A stretch of DNA of 64,000 bases from Monomorium pharaonis. Its lineage: Eukaryota; Arthropoda; Insecta; Hymenoptera; Formicidae. A model generated the notes under the pieces. The model did not search any database. It had not been told where the DNA came from and saw only the letters and a list, made by a program, of their open reading frames with translations. Where the stretch lies: positions 4,588,001-4,652,000 of the forward strand of contig NC_050467.1 in NCBI RefSeq assembly GCF_013373865.1. The letters are read 5' to 3'. This document shows positions 34,644 to 45,653 of this stretch, piece by piece (the stretch's first letter is position 1; each line of letters begins with the position of its first letter). The translations under genes and the position numbers were made by a program.

Positions 34644-35784
34644 GTGAGTAGAACCGTCGCTAATGTAAAAATTTTAAAGAAACTAACTAATTTTCAGAAC
34701 GCAAAACGACATTTAGAGTAAAATGATAAGATCCTAATTATACAAGTTGGTATAATTACATATATGTTAATATACGTTAATATATGTTGTATGTTTAGTG
34801 TACTAAATATAATTTGTAAGAGTGTAATTTCATAATTTTTTAGAAGTTATTAAAGATTTATATGTTGTTATTAAAGATATACGCATGTATAACGTTTTGT
34901 CTTTTTTTTATCAATAACAACAGTGATTGAGATTGATTGAAGTGATTTAATATCACAACAATTACAATAAAATTAAACAATTCAAGAAAAACTGTTTATA
35001 ATTTTATTAATATAAATATAAATCTGTAAAACATTTTATTTTGTAGACTTGACTCATAAATGAGACCATTATCTTATATAAAACTTTAATTGCTAAAATA
35101 ATTATATAATAATAAAATAAAATAAAGCAGTACACAATAATTTACAGAATAAATATCTAAATACATAAAAAATTATGAGTATCATTACTTTTTTACTTTT
35201 CTTTGAATTAGAATAATAATAATTGTTGGTATATATTTCGAGATTCAGAGAGTAATAATAACTGTTGACATATACGTATTTCTATAACTTCAAATTTTTG
35301 GATAATACTCATATTATTCTGTCTTTACCTGATTTCATCGCAGAGCCGTCGAAAATGTTTTCGATTTTCTCTCGTTCTTCTCTATCACCGTCTCATCCAC
35401 CTGGAGGAGCCTTCGTTCACGAAGACGTGCGGGATCGGCGGGGATACGTCATAACAATACATCTCTTTAGCGGCGACACAATAAATCAAAATAAACTCGG
35501 CTCTGGGAGAGAGAAAACAGGTTGCCAGCGCCGCGGGAGGCTGCACAGCGATCTCGCTCACTCCGGCCGTGCCGAGGGTTCTTCGTGGCTGTGTGTGCCA
35601 CGTCGCATCTGCCTCTTGGACGCACACATACGTCGCGCGCAAACACTTACACACGTCCATAAGGATACGCCAGGATACCACGGACTCGGATGCTGCGCGG
35701 CCGAGTGTAACCCTCGTCTTCTAACCTTCTCGTGTTGCTCGTTTAGCGTTGTATTGGCGTACCTGCTCCGTTAACCCGGTCCAG

Positions 35785-35830
<46 letters not shown>

Positions 35831-37030
35831 GCAGCCTCTCGATCTCTCGCAGCGAACCCTCTAATCCCGGGCTCTCCACGCTCGAAATCTCGCTCACCGT
35901 GTTTCGCGCTGTGTTTCCGAAAAAAATACGAGTTCTCCGGAGAGGCAGGTTGCTTTTCGCAACGCGTCGGCCAGCAGGCGCTTTTGCTATTCCTCGAGCA
36001 CTTGCGAATTGTCTGGCATTCTTTTGAGGAGAGCCACCATAGAAACTCGCGTTCGTTTCGCTCGAGTGTTCAAGCCCGCCATCGGTGGCCTCTAGGTAGC
36101 GTTTTACAATTTTTTGGACGCGAGCACGAGAGGCCCGTACCCGCTGTATATGCAAAATGAATACGCTGCTACCGTGTGGTCAATTATATTTTCCTGTACA
36201 GCCTGTCCCGGCGGTTAAACCGACGGCCACGCACCGATTGACCTCGCAAACGAGACCCCTCCGGTTCATCGTGCCGCGCGGGAGGTCGTTGAATGGTTGA
36301 AAAAATAGCCTCTAGCCGTTTGATTCACGATCGTACGTTTCGCTAGTACGTCGACACGTACGCGGAACGCATACACGTAGGACGAAAGAAAGATTACCGT
36401 TTCTTTAACAATGTAAAGTAATTCGAAGCCTCGGGCCGTTACGTTTAAATTGTAATTCCCAATCGCGGAAGTCCCCATTAAATTATTTAAAGTATTTGGA
36501 TTTAAAATTATGGCTTTAATCCCCCCCTGGTCCAAGACTGGTTTAGACTGACTTATTAACAGTTCTATCTGGAGTAATTGTCCCAACTACTGCCGCTTTC
36601 ATCGTCGCACTGAAATAAGAAGCATGAGAGCGTTGCGTATTAAAGACCTTTCGCTCTTAAACTAATTAATAATATCATAAGCGAACACGTGAACGGTGAA
36701 TAGAGAGACAATATTGGCGGTGACCGTGACAATTACACTCTGTCCGGTGTCTCGAAAAGCCGCGCCGGTGCAAAGTAAACGCGCGCACCCGGAGGATCGC
36801 ACGCGTCAGGAAACCGAGCCTCCTCCGTCGACAAGTGCATAGACGAGCGCGAACTGTGAACTTTGCGGTCGACGTACGCGGGGGAGAGGGTTCATTGAGG
36901 GGCCGCAGCGACTTAAATCGGCGGAGCCGCATCGCGTCGGAAATCTCCCTCCGACGACGTAGGTGTAGGTAAGGCTCTCGCGGAGGCTTACAACGTTCGG
37001 TCTCTCTTCGGTGTTGGTTCTTTCGGGTTC
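34644..37030. other. Non-coding stretch, AT-rich then CpG-rich
   Basis: 34650-35340 is AT-rich; 35340-37030 is CpG-rich with (CT)n at 35786-35828. No gene is recognised. Confidence 0.5.
35786..35828 (+). repeat. (CT)n microsatellite
   Basis: About 21 CT dinucleotides, uninterrupted. Confidence 0.9.
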
Positions 37031-37039
37031 GGCGATCGA

Positions 37040-37740
37040 GGAGTGAACTCGGATGAACCGCGCCGCGCACGGCGTGGAAGACGCGCGGAGGAAGAGACGG
37101 GTACCACGAGCAGGAAAGGAAGACGAAGAAAAGGAAGAGAGGCAGGAGGTCGAAGAGGAGCTCGCCGGGGTGGTGCGACGGAAGGGAGGGGAGGGGAGGA
37201 GAGAGAGAGAGGCGGTAAGGAGTAGAGGGAACGGGGGGTGAGAGAGAGAGAGAGAGAGAGAGGGGTGAAGAGGTAAACCGAGTGTAGGCGTGTAGGTGAG
37301 TCGGAGCCGAGCCGAGCGAGTCGAGCGAGAGCGGCTGTCGGGTCGCCGCCGGGTCAATGTCGCCAGAGTAATTACCCCTCTCCCTCTCCCTCCCCTCCCC
37401 CCGCGGCTTCTCTCTTCCTCTCACGATGTCCTCTCGCGGTCTCTCACCGTGTCATTCCCGCTCTCTCTCGCTCCTCTCCTCTATCCGTCTGTCTGTCCGT
37501 CTCTCTCCTTCGTTCTCCCCCCCCCTCCCCCCTCTCTCGCTCGTACACCCGCGTCGCGCTCTCTCGCTTACGATACTACTCGCTTCTCTCGTGATCTTCT
37601 CTCTATCTTTCTCTCTTCTTCTCCCTCTCGTCCGTCCATCTCGCCTCGCCTCCACTCGACTTCCACTCGGTGCCGGGCTACTCTGCTCGACCGAAGTTTC
37701 CCCCCCTTCCCTTCCCCTTTTCCTTATTGTGCGCGTACGT
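37040..37740 (+). promoter_or_regulatory. Purine-rich to pyrimidine-rich strand switch; possible promoter region
   Basis: From about 37040 to 37265 the plus strand is dominated by A and G, including gggaggggaggggagg near 37184-37199 and (GA)n at 37234-37262. From about 37375 to 37740 it is dominated by C and T. Between them lies CpG-rich sequence and a consensus donor TAG|GTGAGT at 37291/37292. Abrupt reversal of strand skew can mark a transcription start or bidirectional promoter. There is no mapped start, TATA box or clear coding exon, so the call is tentative. Large open frames on either strand here are repeat artefacts. Confidence 0.25.
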
Positions 37741-40659
37741 CTACCGGTGTAAACCTCTTTCAATCTCACGCGCCTAGAGATGCTGACGATATTATGATGC
37801 TATCGAAGTACCAATACTTTCGCACGGATAGCCCCCGCACCTCGGCACGCTTCTCGCTTGATACCTTGACACCCGGATAATTTCTTGCCAATCGCTTATC
37901 GATCAAGTACTATCTTGATATACGGTAAATAGGGGAGTTTCATTTTTTTTGCGATAAGACCATACGTTTCGCCGCTGACAAAATGTTCGGTTTGATTGTT
38001 TGGTTAATGATAAGTTCGCCCGTAATCTAATGTCAATTTTGAATAAAGTGGAATTATTGCGATTAAAATACGCATGTTCAGTAGCTAAATCGATTATATA
38101 TACGAAAATATTTTCTTGCTAAGCGATTTTTAAAGAGCTGAAAATAATGTTTCTCGCAGATCCGCTGCGTAAATACAGGTTGCATGATAAGGAATCGGCG
38201 TGCTGGTGCAATGCTGGCAAAAGTTGCGACAGGAAATATGAATGAATGCGCGTTAAATTGAGTGAGACGAACGGTATCGTTTCTTGAGGAGACTGTGCAC
38301 AGCCAGATTTGTAGTACATACTGGATGCGGCGAAGCTTCTCATGGATTTTTCCTCAGGGAACGTCTGAGAAAATAGGGAACGGCAATAGGAAATAAAGTG
38401 CACAAGATGTTCATTGAGTAAATGGATGGATGAGCATCCGAGCAGTAGAAACAATTTCCAAATAAAATTATTGCGTAAAATAATCTGATAATTTAACGTC
38501 TTAATAAAAATATTAATAAATAAAATTTTATATAATATCAGTGTTAAAAATAAATAAATTTATAAACATTTTATCAAGTAATTTCAAACTGTCTAATTAT
38601 AAAACTAAATTAACTATTGTTAATATTGTTTCTTGTCCGACGGAGAGTTTGTATAAAAAAGATGATTATTTTTATTGAAAAGATTAAAAAGAATACGGTT
38701 CTTTGAGGTATTAATATACTGCAGGAGAAAAAGAACACGACAGAAAATATTAAATGACCACGTAATCCGATACCCTATGGGCTTAATATAAATATTAATA
38801 AACTGAATAATTACGTACAGATACTTATATACCTAAAAATTAAGTTTTAAACATATTCTTCTCTCACCAAAAGTTATTTTAAATTATCTAAAAATAATAC
38901 AAAAATTAACTAATTAGAGTCAAGCTGAGTTTCAGTACAGAAAACCAAATTATTTTCGTCTAAAAAGAGATTAACGAGAAATCGGTACTTCCGAAGTATT
39001 AATAGACGCGGCACACCGTAAGGGAAAAAAAACCGCGTGACAATGTTCGCTGCCACAGTTGACTTCGGTGACGACACGTCGACGTATTCCAATTGACGCG
39101 TCGCAATCGATTACGCTCTCGTTACCTTTCGTGTTTCTTTTTTTCCTTTTTCGGACGCGTTGCCAAAGAGTGCAGGCGGTGCAGCCACGTGGCGTGATCA
39201 TGCGAGCTTCTTTTCACAATGACGACTGATGCATCTTTTAAAAGATTCATACCAGGTATAGAGCGGGCGACCATCGCGACAATACGGCGATGTAACTCGG
39301 CGAAACTACGACACACTTATTTGTGCATTTGCGATGTTTAATTCAAATTGCACCGTGGGTTCCCGGGAAGACGGTTATTATTCGCTCTGATTGAAGTTCT
39401 GTATAACTTTAGCCTCGGGGCTCTACTTCCCGGAGACGGCGGCGCGACACTTGTAATTTTCGATCGAGTTTTTCTTTCGACGCATCTATGCCTCGGAATT
39501 ATATGAACGACGCGTATTATCCCGCCGCCGAGACGGGCTTTCTGAACACTCTTTCGGAAAACAATCGTTCGCCGATTAATAATATTAGGATAGGTCTTAA
39601 TGATGATCGCCCGGCACGAATCGTACGTCACGTGGCGCAATTATTAAACAGTTTTCTTTTTTCCCGGGCGCAACGTACATTTTCCACGCTGAAAACTTAA
39701 TTGCGGAAAACTTATCGCCCCGTCACGCGTGCATCACGTGAATTTCTCATGCGAGTCCGAACCTGAATACTGCACGTGTGCGATGCGTAGTAGCGAAACG
39801 TGTTATTAGTATCGTTTTAAGAGATTAGCAAAAGTAAATATAGACAATTTCAATACCGAGCCGATATTTTTTTTAATTGCGCGCGTTTATCGCTACAGCT
39901 TAAGACACGTAACACGTACGCTTCGTCCCGTTGTTTGCGAGGACTATTGAATTGCAAAAAAAAAAAAGAAGATTATCAGCATTAGTCACGAACGTCGGAC
40001 AAGATAAGTGTGAAGAGCGAGACTATGGAACAGTTGCAATTCGCTGTCAATTTTTTCGCTTGCAAAGCATTAAGCTGTGACGCGGGGCAAACGTGTCGCG
40101 CGAGTCAACGTAATTCAATTGCGCATCCGCGACAGAGAGAGAGAGAGAGAAAGAGAGAGAGAGGAGAGAATGGAGTGGTTCGATCGGTCGCGAGAAACGC
40201 AATTTTATACGAAAAACAGGCCTTTACCGTTAAGGGTTAAACAGACGATCGGAGGAAGTCTTAACGACAAAGAGGCGGAGATTCGGCGATCGTTATTTCC
40301 GTTTCAATCGACTCCTTCCTTTTCCCTCCCTTCGTCATTCTCTTCCTCTTACTTGCGCCTCTCTGTCTCTTCATTCCGCTAGTTGTATCGGCGATTTTAT
40401 GAGGAACAGGACGGCGCTGGAGTACCGCTGTTCGCTCTTCGCAGAAGCTGAAGGAGAGTGCGCCGGGAGATGTCGAGGAGCTCGCGCGCGGGGCTCGGCC
40501 GCGACGTGGAGAACGGAAGCGCCAGCCTTCGTTTTGTTAGCCGCAAGAAACGGACGTATGTTACCCATTATCCATGCTGCGGGCCGTGCAGTAAATTATG
40601 ATTGTCGAGTACATCATCGGCCGCGCGCGCATTAGTTCCCCGGGGAAGGTAGTAGGCTG

Positions 40660-40661
<2 letters not shown>

Positions 40662-40721
<60 letters not shown>
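40662..40721 (+). repeat. Long (CT)n microsatellite
   Basis: 30 uninterrupted CT dinucleotides. Confidence 0.95.
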
Positions 40722-40724
<3 letters not shown>

Positions 40725-43694
40725 CAGTTGTTCGCGTGGCGCTCAAATTACATTGTACACTGTCTTTTTTCCTCGAAATGACTTGTGACCTGCTGCACAA
40801 TCGAGAATCAATATCGTCTCGGAAATATCAAAATAAAACGCTCCGACGTAAGAAATGTAAGCGTTCGAATGAACAAAAATCAAAATTGCATGTAACGAGA
40901 TTATTTCAGTTCGCGTTGAAACTATTATACATCTTTGCGACGATCATTAAACATACAGTGTATAGACGATGATCATTAATCCGAAAGGGCGATTGTGAGT
41001 AAATTTTCATCCAGATACTAATTCAAGTTTGATACCTGAACTTTTTATCGTTAAACTTCGATAGTTTAAATTAATATTTGATATTTACACTAAAATAACA
41101 TCATTTCACTTATTCTAATATTTTATAATTTATAAGACAGAAAAAAATCTAAAAGAAATTCTTAATGTCAGAGAATTTTCATTCAAAGTAGTATTAAAAG
41201 TAAAAAAAAAAAGTTAATAGCATTCTAGGGTCCATAAAAACTCTTCGTCAACATGTGGTGTTCTGATTCAAAAATAACATGATTAATGTTTTCAAGCGGT
41301 CGGGATTTGTAGTCGTGTTCGAGATACCCGAGCGTTGATTAATTCCACTTTTCTGTCGGAAACTGTTTTTGATGCGGTGCGATTTTGAATGGAATAATCC
41401 AAATTAATCATCAGCGACGCGCTGCGATCCGATGCGCTCAGAGATGCGACGCTATTTTCCCACGTGAGACCGCGTGCGGATTAATTATCCCAGCGATTTA
41501 ATTGATCAACGGCGGGTGCCGCGTGCGACATGCGACCGACGGCACGTGCGGCGGCGCTGTCGATTTTAGCACTTGACAAAGTACACTTGGCACTTTGCAC
41601 CGACTCGCGTGTGTCACAGTGAGTCAGTAGTGAATCACGATTCTCTAAGCTGTCAGCCTTATTAAGATGATACGCCGATTGGGTAATCGTCATAACCCGA
41701 TTTGCGGATAAGGGAATATCGATAATGCGCATTCGATAGAACGATAAGGCACGTCTACTTCTCTCCTGTGCGGAGATGCATCGTGTGTTACTATTTTGTT
41801 TAGATAAGAATTAATGCGATATGATTGTAATGGTACGTGCGGAAATTAAAAATTAAATTTTCTATTTGTGTGTAAACAAACCTGTTATTCTTCGTAATTT
41901 TTTTGAACGTTTAATAAAAATCAAATTCATTAGAACTCCACTATAAGTTCAATTAAAAAAATATAATTCTTCAACTCTAAATTTTATTTTTTTTTAATTG
42001 TATTTAAGTATACTGAGATAATTTTTATATCTCAGTTAAAATCATTGTTATTGATTGTATATTGTATGTTATTGATTGTTCCATAACTTATTATATTAAT
42101 ATCTAAGGATATTATGTATGTAATCAATATGATAATCATTAATCTATATTTTCTTTAAAAAAGTAAGGAAAAAGCAAGAAAATATGAAACAAAAGTAAGA
42201 AGCATATTAAGGGAGTTCCTCTGCTCAGGCCCGGCACAACAAGTAACACAGGGGTTCAAGTAAAAAAAAGTATTCAAATGACTATTTTGTTGCCTTCTTT
42301 TTTGAAATTCATGTTATATCACTAGCACACATTTACCACACTTACGTGCTGTATTACTTCGATTATTGTAAACATTTTTTATCTTATCAATTATTTCACT
42401 CAAACGAGTAAGTGCATCGTTTCAAAAATTTAACAGTACTTTTCTGGACAGCTAAGATGTATTATTGTAAAGTTTCACTAACATCTGTTCATTACTTCTA
42501 TGTTTAATACAACAATAAAAACTGAAAAATCCTAAAAATTCATCGATTCCCGTAAGAGCCCATGTTAATAAAATATTTAATATCTAAATAATTAGCTAGT
42601 TCAGCTTTCTGAAATTTTGACAGTCAATTTGTATCACTAATTTGAACTTCTCTACAAAGTTTAATGAAAATCTGTTTATTTTGATTTAGCAGCGGAACTC
42701 GCTTAAGCAGCTGACATTATTTACAATAAGTGAAGGAATTAATTAACAACACGCTTTTATATTGTAAGTTTTCGTTAAATATTTAAAAATTCGTAAAGAA
42801 CAATTATTAAAGAAAAACGACATATATTATATAATATTCATTTTACAGCAATTTAAAATAAGACTAATTATGTAAAATTATTTATATTGTATACGTTTAT
42901 TATATTATATAAATACAATATATATCATTATTTAGAGTATTTTTTATTAAAAATAAGAATAAAAATTTATAGAAATGGGATAAAACTTTTTATGTTGTAT
43001 AAAGTGTAAAAAGTTAATAGTTTCTTGTACTTTTTAACTCAACCCTTATTCAAATTCATATAATTATTTCGAACTTGTAATATAAACTCTTACCGTACTT
43101 GATCGATCGACATAAATATACATCTAGAATAATTTTTATATTCTGATTAATTTCAACAGATCAGTATTATGCGTCATAACTTTCTATTGCACAAATTGAG
43201 TCTCAGAATCTCCGAATGAATGGCAGATATGGATTTCGGATCAGTAAAAATATTTGCTGTGAGCTTCATCTTTTCGACACTGAAATGTAAAAAAAAAAAA
43301 AACATCCCATTCTCAAATAATTCAGAATAATACGGAAATTAATATCGTCCGACGTACAATTTATCATGAAATCGATGGGACGCGTCGAGATGATGGTAAC
43401 GGGCGCGGCGCAATGGAAAAGATGGTACCCAACGCGCGAGAAGAGTTACACGTTCTCTCGCATAAAGCTCTCGATACACAGCAGACGGCGATGTACACGG
43501 GTAGTTGCCCAACAATATTCTCTCCGTAATTGATAGACTAATGACATCGCAAATAGGTTAAATGCACAACTGTTGTAATTTCGACAGGGAATGAAGCAAT
43601 TACCGAGAGCAGAGGACTACGATAATACCTGGACTAGGTTCAATTAAAACGGGAACTGGCTGATAATTCTGCGCGCGGAGCGCGATTGGCAAAT

Positions 43695-43727
43695 CGCGAG
43701 CGAGCGAGCGAGCGAGCGAGCGAGCGA
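43695..43727 (+). repeat. (CGAG)n tetranucleotide repeat
   Basis: Eight units of cgag/gcga. Its complement family (CTCG)n is at 2949-2971. Confidence 0.9.
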
Positions 43728-44019
43728 ACGTTTTTACGGCCGTTCGTTTACCTTTAGCACTCGCGCGTCGTCGTGTCGCGCAACGTCGCGAAATTAGTTA
43801 ATCAGTATTTAAGTGGACGTTGCACGCACGATAAATATAACGCGGCACGCTGATAATTAATAATCTCGACAAGACGTGCGCGAACGCGGCACGTGCAAAC
43901 GCAGATAAATCTATATATAAATTTGCGAATTTACTATCTCTCGCAAATTTACGAATTTAACGGCAATCGACGTATCACTTTATCGCGATCGAAGGAGATG
44001 GATCTCCGATTCGATTGTA

Positions 44020-44354
44020 CACTCTGAATCTCGTAGAGTGGAAAATCACTCGAGAATTGCACAGATTCAATTTTCAGGCTTTTTATTCTAAAAAGATTTA
44101 AAGATTAAATGTACGGAAAAAGTGTTGTCTAACTTTTACGATTTTGGGGAGTCGAGTCTCAAACCCGTTGGTGCTCTCTAAATTTCCTAAAGTGAAACAT
44201 TACTCTAAAAAAGTGAAAATCGAACATATCTAAGTTCGAGTGATTTGTCACTCTAATTAGAGTGCATTTTTACTCTAATTAGAGTGACAAATCACTCGAA
44301 CTTAGATACGTTCGATTTTCACTCTTTCAGAGTAATGTCTCACTTTAGAGAGTG
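44020..44354. mobile_element. Putative foldback element containing a ~180-bp hairpin
   Basis: 44174-44263 and 44272-44354 are reverse complements at roughly 93% identity (counted by eye) apart from one ~9-base insertion in the left arm, with an 8-base loop gcattttt. The innermost 16 bases of the stem are themselves palindromic (CACTCTAATTAGAGTG). The left boundary of the whole element may be TA|CACTCTGAA at 44018-44020, but the right side lacks a matching TA. It is non-coding and contains many copies of actct/agagt. Confidence 0.7.
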
Positions 44355-44432
44355 GATCTTGCGTCTTCATCCCCTGCATCCCCGCGCGAAATAATCAGTT
44401 TGACGTAAACAAGAAGGTTATTGTTGATACGT

Positions 44433-44448
44433 AGTGGCGTAGCTATAG
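44433..44448 (+). mobile_element. Possible hAT-like end motif
   Basis: AGTGGCGTAGCTATAG resembles the AGTGGCGTAGC starts of hAT-superfamily elements. A related GGGCGTAGCTATTATG lies at 27067-27082. No partner end is identified. Confidence 0.2.
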
Positions 44449-45221
44449 AGACCCTCGATGGAAACAGAACCGCGGAGTTAATGACGGCGATGCGAATCGA
44501 TATGATGCGCCCACCGTCGTCGTCGTCGTCGTCGTCGCGTCGTGTTGTGCCTGCATTTTGCAGGGCGGCGCGGCGAGGGGGGTCAATTAAAAGCTGTTAC
44601 CATCGATTGCGCGGCCGGCCGTCTGATACGCCGATAATGCGACGCTCTCGGGGATCAGCGCGCGCCGCGATAAATTAATTTCGCGTATGCGCGAGCGCGC
44701 GAAAGAAAAAAAACCGCGTTCGTTAAAACCTTCGCACCGGCGATCGTTTCGCTGTCGCGTAGCTTTCTCTCGTTTCCCCCCTTCCCTCCCCCTCTCTTTT
44801 TTTTTCCTTCCAGGCGATAGTAGCGGGACGGAAAATTTTTACGTGACGCGCGTATCCCGCGGCGAAGACGCATCGTCGATAACGCGCAACCGTCGCGGCG
44901 TTGCGCCGTCACATCTCAGCCGGCCTTTATCTTTTTCACGTGGCCTGGCGTACAGTATACGGTGGTTGCAACCTAATCGCGCGCTCGCCTTATCCATCGC
45001 GGTGCATTACAATACGTAGAACGGCCCCGGCATCAATTTCTCTCTCTCTCTCTGCTCGCCACTTGGCGATTTAATATTACACGTTTAGTGCGCCTCACTC
45101 GGGGACTCTGGCACACAGAAAAATATATCATCCTCGCGCTAAGAAAAGCGATTACTCAATTTGCTTTTTTTTTTCACTTCTGGTGAATAACGGTTATCTT
45201 TAACAAAGAATCTTTATCTTA
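44449..45221. other. Non-coding CpG-rich stretch
   Basis: It contains (CGT)n at 44514-44537 and a short (CT)n near 45040-45053. Open frames on both strands are biased in composition and lack domains. Confidence 0.5.
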
Positions 45222-45651
45222 CACAGAATAAAAGAATGTTCTTGTTTTGACAATATCTACAGTTTCAAAACGGAAATCTTGAAATGAGATTATATCGCGT
45301 TAAATAAAAAAAATTTACTCAAATGAAGATTTATTTCAACATTTTATATACTTTAACCAAGAAAATAATATTCTTGTGATTTAAGAATAATTTTCTTGTA
45401 TGGAAAAGAAAAAATATTGGATAGAAAATACTACACGTTTAAATTAAAGATTATAATTTTCTTAGAATAAAATTATCAAAACAATTGTATTATATTTTTA
45501 AATAATACTTATAGTATTGAAATAACACTATATCTTGACATTCAAGATTTCAAATTCTTCTAAGAAGATTATATATTGTTGCTTATATGAAACAAGAATC
45601 GCGTTAATTTGAATACATAAGTTTCAATTTGAGAGTAATTTTTTTTCCATG
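45222..45651. mobile_element. Family B MITE, copy 2
   Basis: This 430-bp element begins CACAGAATAAAAG and ends ttttttttccatg, flanked by TA (45220-45221 and 45652-45653). It is collinear with 15705-16136 over nearly its full length. No coding capacity is seen. Confidence 0.85.
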
Positions 45652-45653
45652 TA

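Larger units (their letters stand above)
37741..44019. other. Non-coding DNA, mosaic of AT-rich and CpG-rich
   Basis: 37900-39000 and 40960-43350 are AT-rich; 39000-40700 and 41300-41760 are CpG-rich. (GA)n lies at about 40136-40163, (CT)n at 40662-40721 and (CGAG)n at 43695-43727. A hAT-like start CAGGCCCGGC is at 42226-42235. No gene is recognised. Confidence 0.5.

Noticed and set aside
36675..37880. Large overlapping frames (249 codons minus, 194 codons plus)
   Set aside because: They follow the purine-rich and pyrimidine-rich tracts and contain Ser/Leu/Pro or Arg/Glu runs; no domain or splice support.
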